Below, piece after piece: positions 1 to 10,990 of a stretch of DNA of 51,521 bases (the stretch's first letter is position 1; each line of letters opens with the position of its first letter). The DNA is taken from NCBI GenBank assembly GCA_004352715.1, contig SCFE01000081.1, positions 1,029,460 through 1,080,980 of the forward strand. Reading direction: 5' to 3'. Below the pieces are notes generated by a model. It had not been told where the DNA came from and ran no database searches. It saw only the letters and a list, made by a program, of their open reading frames with translations. Source of the DNA: Hofstenia miamia (lineage: Eukaryota; Xenacoelomorpha; Acoela). Made by a program: the position numbers and the translations under genes.

Positions 1-26
1 TATATATATATATATATATATATATA
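1..26. repeat. (TA)13 microsatellite
   Basis: Perfect TA dinucleotide repeat at the window edge; it may continue outside. Confidence 0.95.
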
Positions 27-1198
27 CCTATGGCGCTCTGGCTAAGTTCTCTCATATATATGGGCGGTGCGTATTATTTTGAAGCAGAGTGGAACCTACC
101 TACGAACCTGACAAAAATTCGGAAATATTCCGGCTGAAATAGGAATTTTTTGTTATGCTCGAAACCGGAACACGTTTTCATGGGAAAGAACTGTTAATAT
201 TTATCTCAAAATAATCCCAGCTATTGCAAACTAACGAAAAAAATTAGATTAAAAACTTTTTTACAATATTTTTCATTTTATACATTTTTAGACTGCATTT
301 CCAACCGTCCTACTTGACCTTCATTCTCAAGCAAAAACTTGTGTATATCTAAATATTCTAATTTATGGAAATAAAAAAGTATTATTTTGCATTGCAACAC
401 TAGGTAATTATTGTGGTTTACAACAGGAAAGTTAATGACGAGAAAATGGTGCTATGTAGGTCTTAATTGGCAAGAGGAAGACTGAAATATAATATTTAGG
501 GGGCTAGAGCAATGGTGGGCACCCGCTTATGTAAACTACAACGAAATGCTAAATATTCATTTAAGTACTCCCTCAGCCTCACCAATCCTGAGTTGAATTC
601 AATGTACTCCCTGATTTAAAGCGACAAAGGCAGTATTAATATACTTAATCTTTTCTTAAACTTTGATTCTTAAAACCCTGACTGAACAAGCGAGAAACAA
701 ATATATTGTAGATGACAAAATAAAATAGAAGAACAGAATACTTAGCTAATTCAAGAAAAATTAAGCAAATTTGAAATTTACTTCGTATCAAACGGTTGAA
801 TAAATTTTACTATGATATACCTAAATATGCATTCTGCTATAACTATATTTTAGATTTTTTTTATCTTGCAAGCCAATCAAATGTGTTATTTTGCTAACCA
901 ATCAGAATGGGTTCATTGACACTTATAATATGGCAAATAGTAAAGATTTATTAACTAGGTTGGCACTTTTTTTCATTCTTGAAAATAGCAAATTTCCAAA
1001 TTTATCTCAAATCCTTCCAAGATTATTATTTAATGGACACATTTCCCATATAAAAATTACTACAAGTATTCATTGATGTATTTTACACACACATGATTTT
1101 TGATGAAGACCAATCAAAATTAAACACTTTTGTTAAAGTAAGTAAAAGTTGTTAATTATTTATAAATCAGTAATTTTCAAAAACAAACCGACTTAAAG
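27..1198. other. AT-rich non-coding DNA, no gene seen
   Basis: All six frames are short here. The only open frame of note (891-1076) has no recognisable motif and is best read as chance. No repeat match to the rest of the window was noticed. Confidence 0.6.
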
Positions 1199-1594
1199 GG
1201 TTTGTACTTTTTACTAACATAAAGAACCTTTAATCTAAAATCAGAAATTTGAGATCAACATAGAAAATATTTTTTTGGCAAAATCTACAAAAATTAATAC
1301 TGAATGATGTATGAAAATCAACAACATTAGATGGGTCAGTCAAAATTTCATCATATGTACAAATATATTTATCTGAATGTTTTTAATGAAATCAAGGATA
1401 ATATTTTGTCATATAGTTTATATTACAACTTAAAAAAACTGCATTTTTAAGTGAAAGACTAAATTTTAATGTTGTTTTTGATGTATTTGATACCTATATT
1501 TAATTCATCTGTATGTTTAGCAAATTGTGTCAAAAAGATTTGCTATGTTTAACTCAAGGTTCTGTATGTTGGTTTGAAGGTCCCTTGTGTTGCT
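1199..1594 (+). repeat. Interspersed repeat, partner of 46.7-47.1 kb
   Basis: The reverse complement of this stretch aligns by eye with 46731-47095. Shared landmarks in the same order include TTTTGACTGAC, CATCTAATGTT, TTTTCTATGTTGATCTC and AAAAAGTAC. Identity looks like 65-75 percent with small indels. Motifs of the type TATGTTGRYTTCAA recur inside both copies. No coding potential is visible, so this is an old non-coding repeat family of unknown class. Confidence 0.6.
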
Positions 1595-3675
1595 GAAAAG
1601 GTTTTCAGAACATTGACAATGACAAAATGTGTTAAAAAATAGGCATTTATGAGTCACAAGTATGAATTACATTAAAAGATTACAAAATTTTGAATTTTGC
1701 TAAGAATGTAGTTTGTATTGAGTTGTAATTTAACCAATTGATAAAATATAGTAATTAAAATTCACAAAAAATATTCAGATTAATATTTTTGGGTTGATAT
1801 GTTATAGCTTTGCTTGAGCCATTTATTTCATTGATTTTTTTGCTACATTCATGCATTTTTAGCAATTTTAGTAAGCAAGTTTTACTATTGTGGACTCAGC
1901 ATTTCCTATGTTGATTGAAAAATTACATGCCAGTAAAAATTACCAACCTAAGGTAAACATTAAATAGAAAAATTAGCTATAACTTTTTACCAATCTCATA
2001 TTATTGATATTAACAAAAAACACCAACCATGAAAATTTCAGTTTTTTGGAAGAACTCAAACTTGGATAAGCTTGCAAAACTTGATTGGAAAAACTTGTAA
2101 GAAAAATAATCAAAACTCAATCTTGAACTTGATAGAAAATAAACTTAAAATACATTAAAAATTAAATTATTTCAATTTCTTTATCAATTGTAAGTAAATA
2201 TTTTTCTTTAGAAAACTCACAATTAAATGTTTTTTGTTACTTAAAAATTGATATTGGAAAACACTTTAGCACACTTCAAATTTTCTTCAAAAAATACTTA
2301 AAGGTCAAAATTGAAATGTAAAAATTCTAGCTTTAACCAACTAACTCAAACTTAACATGAATGCCCTGAAAAAACTTGTTAAGTGAAAGATGAATTGATG
2401 CTTTTGCCACCAATGCTTTACTTACAACTGACATTCACATTCTTAAAACAAACAATGCAAATTGTATTTTCAGAAATTGCTTAAAATCCCCTTGATAGAG
2501 GCATTGAAATCAATAACATCAAAAGGAACATAATAATAAAATAACAGCATGAAGTGAATTATGTAAATTTTTCTTTATGAGGCAAAGTATAATATTTCTG
2601 CATTCAGGCACAGCTAAAATTAAAAAATATATCAATATTTAAAATTTATTGAAAAATTTTGATCTATCTTTTTATGAACATTGGTTGATTCAAGAAAATT
2701 CTGACCAGGCTTTTTGAGAAAAAATCAAGTTTGAAGACATATTTCATGAAAATGGGTTTTCAGAATTGATATAAACAAATTTTATAGTATTTTTGAGATT
2801 GAGAAAAATCAATTCAAGAGTCACAAGAATTCTTGATTTGCTAATTTTGATATAATATGTTAGCTACACTGCATAAGTGATTGAAAATGGCAAAGTAATG
2901 AAGGAAATATAGGATGTATTCTTCACTTAGTATTTCAAAAAATATTATTTTTCATCTGTTGTACACTTAAGATTAAGAGTTAAAGGTGAGAATGTTAGAG
3001 TAATTTAAGACAACATAGTTATCATCAAAAAATTTACACATTTAATTAAACATTTTTTTTTCTAATCCAATAACAATGTAGGTACAGAGAAGGTGAATAT
3101 TTGTAATTTATCAATTAGCCCACTATAGTGGTAAAGTATTCACTCATTCACAAAGACCTATTGAGCTTAGAAATAATATTTTCCTCAGTTCTCCTAGAGC
3201 AACTACCAAATGTTCTTAAGACTTGAAGCAACAGTAAAACATTTACTGAATTGCATGTACACCAATTGGAACTTCAATTAGATGTTGCTTTTGTGAACAT
3301 CCAGATGAAGCAGGAACCTAATTGTTGTTTATGACCCAATGCTGAGTTGTTCATTGATATCACTCTAGAGATAATTCAAAGAGGTTTTTGAGAAGCTGTA
3401 GCCTTCATAAAACCAAACTATCCATCTTGAAACACCTGGATGCTTCATGATGCTCAAGCTGTGTGAATAATAGTTGACTGAGGGAAGCCATTGTGGTAAT
3501 TGGAGGAGAATATCATCAAGAAGCTGTTCCTTATGGACACATGGATTCTCCATCACAAGTAGTCAATCTTAGAAGTTTCTACTTCTATTTGATTATCTCT
3601 ATTAATCATAACACATAAATGGAATAAATATCATATTTAGCTCTTTCTTTTAATAGATTTATAACTAGTTACCAT
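1595..3675. other. AT-rich non-coding DNA, CG-poor
   Basis: No credible gene. A few stray TATGTTG motifs (for example near 1901) resemble those of the preceding repeat, so the repeat may extend in a more decayed form. CG dinucleotides are very rare by eye. The open frame at 3365-3556 on the minus strand has no motif. Confidence 0.5.
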
Positions 3676-4013
3676 TGTAATATCGCAAATGAAACAGCCT
3701 ACTGTTTATCTACTGTTACTTTATAATGTTAGATGTGTTATTGCGGGTAAGGATTTACTTGTTGTTACTGCTTGACTAGTTTCTTCTGTTAACTTATGTA
3801 ACCTAGAATTAACTGCTCACTTTTTAGGTGAGGAAGCCATGCAGTAATCTCTATGATGATCTTCTGATGGGCATCTGCCTAAAGCAGATCTCCACATCCA
3901 GTGTCATCACTCCATCCAATGGCAGGACACCACGTCTCAGCTCAATTGATATAGCTTATGTGTATCCTACATTAGCTCAGTGCTTACTCAAGGCATGACA
4001 CAATTCGACTTAA
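3676..4013 (+). repeat. LTR-like repeat, copy 1 (old)
   Basis: It starts TGTAATATCG and matches 9773-10110 over an equal length of 338 bases. Shared blocks include GGTAAGGATTTACTTGTTG, CACTTTTTAGGTGA and CAGATCTCCACATCC. The more CG-rich copies at 16438 and 50795 (minus) start TGTAACATCC and align with the first 260 bases or so. The TG start suggests a long terminal repeat, but no CA end or internal region is attached here. The repeat is cut at 4013 by the non-LTR element that follows. Confidence 0.6.
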
Positions 4014-4196
4014 GCAGATGCACAAGGAGTTCAGACAAGAAGAAGTAATCACAACGGCAAAGCTAAAGGAGGCTCTAAAGAAGATGAAGAATTGGAAGGC
4101 GCCAGGCAGAGATGAGGTACATGGATATTGGCTGAAGAAGTTCACAAGTGTTCATGAGAGACTAGCAGTAGCATTGGAGGAGTGTGTGGTGAGTGG

Positions 4197-4491
4197 GTGT
4201 CCAGAGTGGATGGTAGTGGGAAGGACATTTCTGATACAGAAGGACCCAAAGAAAGGTAGTGAGGCAAGCAACTTCAGGCCAATAACATGTCTGCCAACAA
4301 CGTGGAAATTGCTAACTTCAGTGATTTCAAGTAGGCTGGCATGNGTGTCCAGAGTGGATGGTAGTGGGAAGGACATTTCTGATACAGAAGGACCCAAAGA
4401 AAGGTAGTAAGGCAAGCAACTTCAAGCCAATAACATGTCTGCCAACAACGTGGAAATTGCTAACTTCAGTGATTTCAAGTAGGCTGGCATG
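4197..4491 (+). other. False duplication around a single N (4344)
   Basis: Bases 4197-4343 recur at 4345-4491 with only a couple of differences, separated by one N. This is the look of two overlapping contig ends joined without merging. It duplicates part of the RT domain in copy A. Confidence 0.8.
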
Positions 4492-5027
4492 CTACTTAGA
4501 ACAGAATAGGTTGATACCAGAGGAGCAGAAGGGATGTAGGACAAAGACGAGAGGATGCAAAGATCAGTTGTTGATAGACCAGGCAGTGGTGGAGAATTGT
4601 AGAAGAAGGAAGACAAACTTGGCAATGGCATGGATAGACTACAGGAAGGCATATGACAGCATATCACATAGGTGGGTATTGAAGACGTTAGAGGCTAATG
4701 GAGTTTCGCAGAAATGGGTTGAGTTTCTAGAGAGAGATGGCAAAGTGGCAAACTGAGATAGATGGGCATAGGTTGAGGTTTAGGCGAGGCATATTCCAAG
4801 AAGATAGCTAAGCACCACTGCTGTTTGTAGTTAGCTTAATCCCTATCACAGAAAAGTTAGAGGAGACAGGTATAGGGTATAAGATGAAGAATGGTAGAGC
4901 AGTGAGTCACCTGTGGCACATGGACGACTTGAAGATGTATGCTAGTTCAAGGAAGATGTTGCAGAAGCAAGTGGAGACATTGGAGAAGGCAAGCAGAGAT
5001 TCTGGGTTGGAAGTTGGATTAGGAAAG

Positions 5028-5449
5028 TGTGCGACATTGACAATGACCAGAGGCAAGTGCATAGATGGAGATGGTTTGAGGACGAGCAGTGGGGATAAGA
5101 TTGAGGAAGTCAAAGAGGGGTACAAGTAATTAATTGTGATGAAGAAAGATAGAACAGATCATGAGAAAATGAGGACGAGGTTAAGAAAAGCAGGGTGTGA
5201 GAAGTTGGCACAGAATGGGTATAAGTTNNNNNNNNNNNNNNNNNNNNNATGTGCGACATTGACAATGACCAGAGGCAAGTGCATAGATGGAGATGGTTTG
5301 AGGACGAGCAGTGGGGATAAGATTGAGGAAGTCAAAGAGGGGTACAAGTAATTAGGTGTGATGAAGAAAGATTGAACAGATCATGAGAAAATGAGGACGA
5401 GGTTAAGAAAAGCAGGGTGTGAGAAGTTGGCACAGAATGGGTATAAGTT
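5028..5449 (+). other. False duplication around a 21-N gap
   Basis: A 200-base block at 5028-5227 recurs almost perfectly at 5250-5449, with Ns at 5228-5248. As at 4344, it looks like unmerged overlap and breaks the reading frame of copy A artificially. Confidence 0.75.
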
Positions 5450-5947
5450 CAGGCATGACAATGGGAAGAATGGTACACTGGAGTTTGAGCAGGCAGCATG
5501 GGTTAGAAGCAGGAGACAAGTGGTATGAGCACAAGCCACATGGCATCATAGAAAATGAGAAGGTTAAGATACTGTGAGACTTCAACATACAGACAAGCAA
5601 GGTGATAGAAGCACGGAGACATAGTAGTGGTAGACAAAGAGAAAAGATTGGGAACATTGATATACATAGCAGTACCAAAGGAGAGGAATGTAGAAAGCAA
5701 GGAGAAAGAGAAGATAGACAAGTACAGAGAGTTGGCAGAGGAAATAGAAAGGCTGTGGAAGCTGAACAATGTTGAAGTAGTCTCGGTGGTTGTAGGAACA
5801 CTAGGAGCAGTGAGTAAGAAGCATAAGAGATACTTGGAGAAGTTGGGAGTACCAACGGGGGGAGCAGTAGCACAGAAGGCAGCATTGTTAGGAACAGCAA
5901 GAGTCCTGAGGAAAGCTCTCAGACTCCCTGAGAACTGGTGAGTTCAC

Positions 5948-6947
5948 NNNNNNNNNNNNNNNNNNNNNNNNNNNNNNNNNNNNNNNNNNNNNNNNNNNNN
6001 NNNNNNNNNNNNNNNNNNNNNNNNNNNNNNNNNNNNNNNNNNNNNNNNNNNNNNNNNNNNNNNNNNNNNNNNNNNNNNNNNNNNNNNNNNNNNNNNNNNN
6101 NNNNNNNNNNNNNNNNNNNNNNNNNNNNNNNNNNNNNNNNNNNNNNNNNNNNNNNNNNNNNNNNNNNNNNNNNNNNNNNNNNNNNNNNNNNNNNNNNNNN
6201 NNNNNNNNNNNNNNNNNNNNNNNNNNNNNNNNNNNNNNNNNNNNNNNNNNNNNNNNNNNNNNNNNNNNNNNNNNNNNNNNNNNNNNNNNNNNNNNNNNNN
6301 NNNNNNNNNNNNNNNNNNNNNNNNNNNNNNNNNNNNNNNNNNNNNNNNNNNNNNNNNNNNNNNNNNNNNNNNNNNNNNNNNNNNNNNNNNNNNNNNNNNN
6401 NNNNNNNNNNNNNNNNNNNNNNNNNNNNNNNNNNNNNNNNNNNNNNNNNNNNNNNNNNNNNNNNNNNNNNNNNNNNNNNNNNNNNNNNNNNNNNNNNNNN
6501 NNNNNNNNNNNNNNNNNNNNNNNNNNNNNNNNNNNNNNNNNNNNNNNNNNNNNNNNNNNNNNNNNNNNNNNNNNNNNNNNNNNNNNNNNNNNNNNNNNNN
6601 NNNNNNNNNNNNNNNNNNNNNNNNNNNNNNNNNNNNNNNNNNNNNNNNNNNNNNNNNNNNNNNNNNNNNNNNNNNNNNNNNNNNNNNNNNNNNNNNNNNN
6701 NNNNNNNNNNNNNNNNNNNNNNNNNNNNNNNNNNNNNNNNNNNNNNNNNNNNNNNNNNNNNNNNNNNNNNNNNNNNNNNNNNNNNNNNNNNNNNNNNNNN
6801 NNNNNNNNNNNNNNNNNNNNNNNNNNNNNNNNNNNNNNNNNNNNNNNNNNNNNNNNNNNNNNNNNNNNNNNNNNNNNNNNNNNNNNNNNNNNNNNNNNNN
6901 NNNNNNNNNNNNNNNNNNNNNNNNNNNNNNNNNNNNNNNNNNNNNNN
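5948..6947. other. Assembly gap, exactly 1000 Ns
   Basis: The round length suggests either a default or an estimated gap size. Both sides are RLE-type element sequence, so the missing DNA probably holds the 3' tail of copy A and the 5' part of copy B. Confidence 0.95.
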
Positions 6948-7625
6948 AAATTGCTAACTTCAGTGATTTCAAGTAGGCTGGCATGTTACTTAGAACAGAA
7001 TAGTTTGATACCAGAGGAGCAGAAGAGATGTAGGACAAAGATGAGAGGATACAAAGATCAGTTGTTGATAGACCAGGCAGTGGTGGAGAATTGTAGAAGA
7101 AGGAAGACAAACTTGGCAATGGCATGGATAGACTACAGGAAGGCATATGACAGCATATCACATAAGTGGGTATTGAAGACGTTAGAGGCTAATAGAGTTT
7201 TGCAGAAATGGGTTGAGTTTCTAGAGAGAGAGATGGGAAAGTGGCAGACTGAGATAGATGGGCATAGGTTGAGGACAGAAATGTAGAAAGCAAAGAGAAG
7301 GAGAAGATAGACAAGTACAGAGAGTTAGCAGAGGAAATAGAAAGGCTGTGGAAGTTAAAGAAAGTTGAAGGAGTCCCGGTAGTTGTAGGAGCACTAGGAG
7401 CAGTGAGTAAGAAGCATAAGAGATACTTGGAGGATTTGGGAGTACCAAAGTGGGGAGGAGTAGTAGCACAGAAGGCAGCATTGTTAGGAACAGCTAGAGT
7501 CCTGAAGAAAGCTCTCAGACTCCCTGGAAACTGGTGATTTCCCTGAGCTGAGAGGGATACCAGCATGAAGCTGTGAGAAGTAAGAATAATAATAATAATA
7601 ACCATAATAATAGTAGTAATAAAGA
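6948..7625 (+). pseudogene. RLE-type non-LTR relic, copy B, internally deleted
   Basis: It begins in the RT domain (LTSVISSRLA, matching copy A near 4450) and reads through motif A DYRKAYDS. At about 7274 it jumps from GHRLR straight into the endonuclease region (KEKIDKYRELAEEIERL after a frame change). RT motifs B and C and the PD motif are therefore missing. The 3' end is visible: the frame closes after ALRLPGNW, followed by a short tail and an (AAT)n-like run at 7586-7618, a simple repeat tail typical of non-LTR elements. Confidence 0.7.
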
Positions 7626-8105
7626 ATGAGGTGGTATGAATGGTACATTGGAGTTTAAGTCAGCAGCATGGATTAGAAACAGGAAAGAAGTGTTAGGATC
7701 ATAAGCTACTGGGCATCATAGAGAATGAGACAACTAAGATACAATGATAATTCAGCATACAGACTAGAAAGATGATATTAGCACAAAGGCCAGACATACT
7801 ATTAATAGATTATTTGAAAAATGGGAACAGTGATAAATATAGCAGTACAAGAGGACAGAAATGCAGAAAGCAATGAGACAAACAAGGTGGAAACTCCAGT
7901 AAAGGAAATTGAATGATTGTGGAAATTTAGGAAAAATTAAAATGGTTTGGTAGTAGTTGGAATACTATGATCAGTAAGTAAGAACTATGAGATATTTGTT
8001 GGAGCTAAAATCACCAAAGTGTGGAGAGGCTGTAATACAGAATGCAGCTTTGCTAAGAATAACTAGAGTCCTTAGTAAACCTCTCAGATCTTTGGGATAA
8101 TGAGT
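7626..8105 (+). pseudogene. RLE-type non-LTR relic, copy C, older
   Basis: It aligns with copy A 5465-5940 at clearly lower identity. The endonuclease PD is still present (AGG CCA GAC at 7787-7795), unlike copy A, but the frame is broken afterwards and the partner acid position reads Asn (VINIAVQ). The stretch ends near the RVLSKPLRSLG-like end of the protein. Confidence 0.55.
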
Positions 8106-9772
8106 CTATACTTGAATTTGATAAATGGGAGCCAAATATTATATTGATTTCCATATTCTGATGAACTAGTAGCTCATTCCACATTAACAGAACACTATTT
8201 TTCAAATCCAAACTAACAGTGTCAGCCCAATTAACTTTTGAGAAGTTGTTTTCTGATTTTTCTGTTTGTGTTTTTAACTTTAACCACATCTGCCCTTAGA
8301 ATTCATATATATTTGAACCCCAATATTTAAACTGCAAATTTCAGTAAATTGCAAAATATTTTGATGGAATGAAGTGTATATCTCATTTATTAATATATTC
8401 AAGCTTATGATTTTTTCATGGAAGCAACATTAATATTGTTAAAGTATAACTGAAATTACACACCTGATGTGCAGTTAAGCAGAACCTGCTCAACAGGTTG
8501 CATACTTCACCACAAAACTTAAAAACATACATTAATGTAATGATACATCCCAATTGTCTTTCATAATGTTGTTTGATTCTAATCATTATATACACCAAAT
8601 ATAGAACCACATTTATTATTTATTGCAACAAAAGATCATAAAGTATTAGAAATAAAGGTCATGATCTAGAGTAAAGTACAGGAAAATTTCTCAATGTCAC
8701 ATACTTTACACAATCAGAATATAGATAGTATGCTACATTTCTAAGTAACCATTGCAGTCAGACAGTTCACATTAAGATCTAAAACATACTAACTTTATCT
8801 ATTTTTGCATCCACATATATGCAAGAATATGGTCTTCCAAAGTAGTTACTAATACATTCTCATCAGAGATGCAAAAGGCTTACAGCTGTAATAAAACACT
8901 CTACAACAAGGTAACTGCATGAGCAAATATTTATATTTAGATTCAGTAATTTTGAAGAATCCTATTTCAAATTCAATATATTGACAATTTTATAAATGAT
9001 ATCAATATTGAATAACTTAATAACCATTTTTGAAGCAAGCAAGACATCTTTGTTATTGCATCTTAGTATAGCAGTTCCCTTTCCACCAACAACCAACAAA
9101 TTTCCATTCAATTAGATGCTATAGGTCTATATTTACCAATCCATTTTATAATTTTGATCAATAATTTCAAGATTGGATAACAGCCAACACCCAACTGATT
9201 TTACTCAACATTAATAATGATGTCTTTAGAATGAGAAACAAAAGTAGCAGCATTACTAATACTATCAAAAATTGCAAAAATGATCACCATTACAATCCCA
9301 GGTGTGCAGGGAAATTAATCAAAAAAGTGATGACAGTGCCCATGCAGAAATTTTGTCTACCAGATTAACAATAGGTCACCAAGTCACAGTTTTAATAGTG
9401 TCATGATTTGAGACTCAGTTTTATCTCTGATACTCACAAACATTAGCATGGAATACAAATTTCAATCAATCTTCTATTAATGTTTATATTATACTAGTAT
9501 GGGTTAGTTTAATGATGATTTAGCAATACTAATTTCATGTTTACATACAGCTATTTCTTGCAATGTGATGCTATTTTTTCTCATGACTGAATGATAACTT
9601 CTTAGGAATTAAGTTCATCAAACTAATCATTTAAAATATGAAAACAACACAAGATATAGAATTGTATTCTCTTTCTTTTTCAAATTTTGTGCATGACTTG
9701 GAGCTGTCCAGTCTAGTTGCACTGTGTGCAAAGTCAGAGTTTGTTATACAACCTCCAACTTTGTAAACAGTG
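8106..9772. other. AT-rich non-coding DNA, no gene seen
   Basis: No recognisable domain in any frame; the two minus-strand open frames (8053-8289, 8416-8610) carry no motif. No RNA gene was seen. Confidence 0.55.
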
Positions 9773-10110
9773 TGTAATATCCTCTACCAGGCTTTATCAC
9801 TGTTGATTCACTGTTACCTTGTAACATTGACTGTGTTATTGCAGGTAAGGATTTACTTATTGTTACTGCTTGCTTAGTTTCTTCTATTACATTACATAAC
9901 CATAAATAACTATTCACTTTTTAGGTGACAAAACACTGCAGTAACCTCTGCATTGATCTTTCAGTGGGCATCTGCCTGAAACAGATCTCCACATCCAATT
10001 TCACCATTTGATCCAATGCTTGAGTGCCACTTCTCAGCTCAATCAAGATAGCTTATGTGTACCCTACATTAGCTTGGTGCTTACTCAAGGCATGACTCAA
10101 CTCAACTTAA
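9773..10110 (+). repeat. LTR-like repeat, copy 2 (old)
   Basis: It starts TGTAATATCC and aligns with copy 1 at full length. The block CCTGAAACAGATCTCC corresponds to CCCGAAGCCGATCTCC in copy 3, consistent with CG decay. The sequence continues past 10110 (TCTCTATTGTGTG), but copy 1 is interrupted at that point, so the true 3' end is unknown. Possibly a solo LTR. Confidence 0.6.
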
Positions 10111-10584
10111 TCTCTATTGTGTGAAAGTGTTATATCTACTTGCAACCAGAAACTGTCACTAGTTGGTCATTCAATATTATATGTAGCCATTACCAAAATA
10201 TATTGGCTTTATTAAATAAATATTGAACAACTTCCTAACCTACATTTACAATTACTACATGTAAGGTCATTATCAGTCAATTATAGGTCATTAATTTAGA
10301 TCTGAAAATATATTAAGATAATCCCTAAGGTTTGGTTATCCAACCATTTGTTGAGAGTTAATTATCTAATACATGTAGTTGGAAATGCTAGTTGGCTAAT
10401 CAAGAGAAAACCCCTATACCTAACTTAAGTGCACTTTCATGGTCTGGCACAGAGACCCTTGAATCATTCCCTGTGATGAATCCAGACCACTACTAAACAC
10501 TGCTCAATTAGCTTGACATCATATTAAATATCAAACCGTTAATAAGATGAAAATATAAAATTCTAAGTAAAATTCTTTATGAAC

Positions 10585-10990
10585 TCTTACAATAGTTTTA
10601 ATTGTATTTATAGTAATTTGAAGAGAAGTACCTGTTGATTCAAATTTAAACGTCTGCCAAGATGGCAGCTAAAAATAATGTAAGCAACAGTTTGTTGAAA
10701 ATGTTTTTGTCAACAGGTACAATTATCTCTTTTTTGACACATGTTATTNTACTTATATTAACTACGTGATTCGTTGCATTTAACACTGGTATCCAGCCTT
10801 TTCTTTCTTTGACGGTACACAAACTNTCTTACAATAGTTTTAATTGTATTTATAGTAACTTGAAGAGAAGTACCTGTTGATTCAAATTTAAACGTCTGCC
10901 AAGATGGCAGCTAAAAATAATGTAAGCAACAGTTTGTTGAAAATGTTTTTGTCAACAGGTACAATTATCTCTTTTTTGACACATGTTATT
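10585..10990 (+). other. False duplication between single Ns at 10749 and 10826
   Basis: A 164-base block at 10585-10748 recurs at 10827-10990 with one substitution. Each junction carries a single N. Best explained as unmerged contig overlap. The sequence itself shows no gene. Confidence 0.8.

Larger units (their letters stand above)
4014..5947 (+). pseudogene. Non-LTR retrotransposon (R2/NeSL-like) pol relic, copy A
   Basis: This is a 5'-truncated, frameshifted reverse-transcriptase polyprotein with a C-terminal restriction-like endonuclease. Visible RT blocks are KAPGRDEVHGYW (4103 on), FRPITCLP, motif A DYRKAYDS near 4640, a motif B region with a stop at 4809, and motif C HMDD near 4918. 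The endonuclease end includes KEKEKIDKY, VVVGTLGAVSKK and ALLGTARVLRKAL. In the family the nuclease motif is PD-X12-14-D. Here a 5-base deletion near 5616 removes the PD, and the later acid is Tyr (TLIYIAVP). The real frame is further confused by two false assembly duplications. Clade assignment beyond RLE-type is inferred. Confidence 0.7.

Noticed and set aside
5403-5900. Minus-strand 165-aa Leu/Ser/Pro-rich ORF, and similar ones at 4152, 4422, 7189
   Set aside because: Shadows of the retrotransposon endonuclease and RT coding strand; the low-complexity residue mix is typical of an antisense frame.
5938-7161. Long open frames through the N gap on both strands
   Set aside because: They are made almost entirely of N; the same applies to frames across the gaps at 16.7, 19.9, 22.6 and 49.6 kb.
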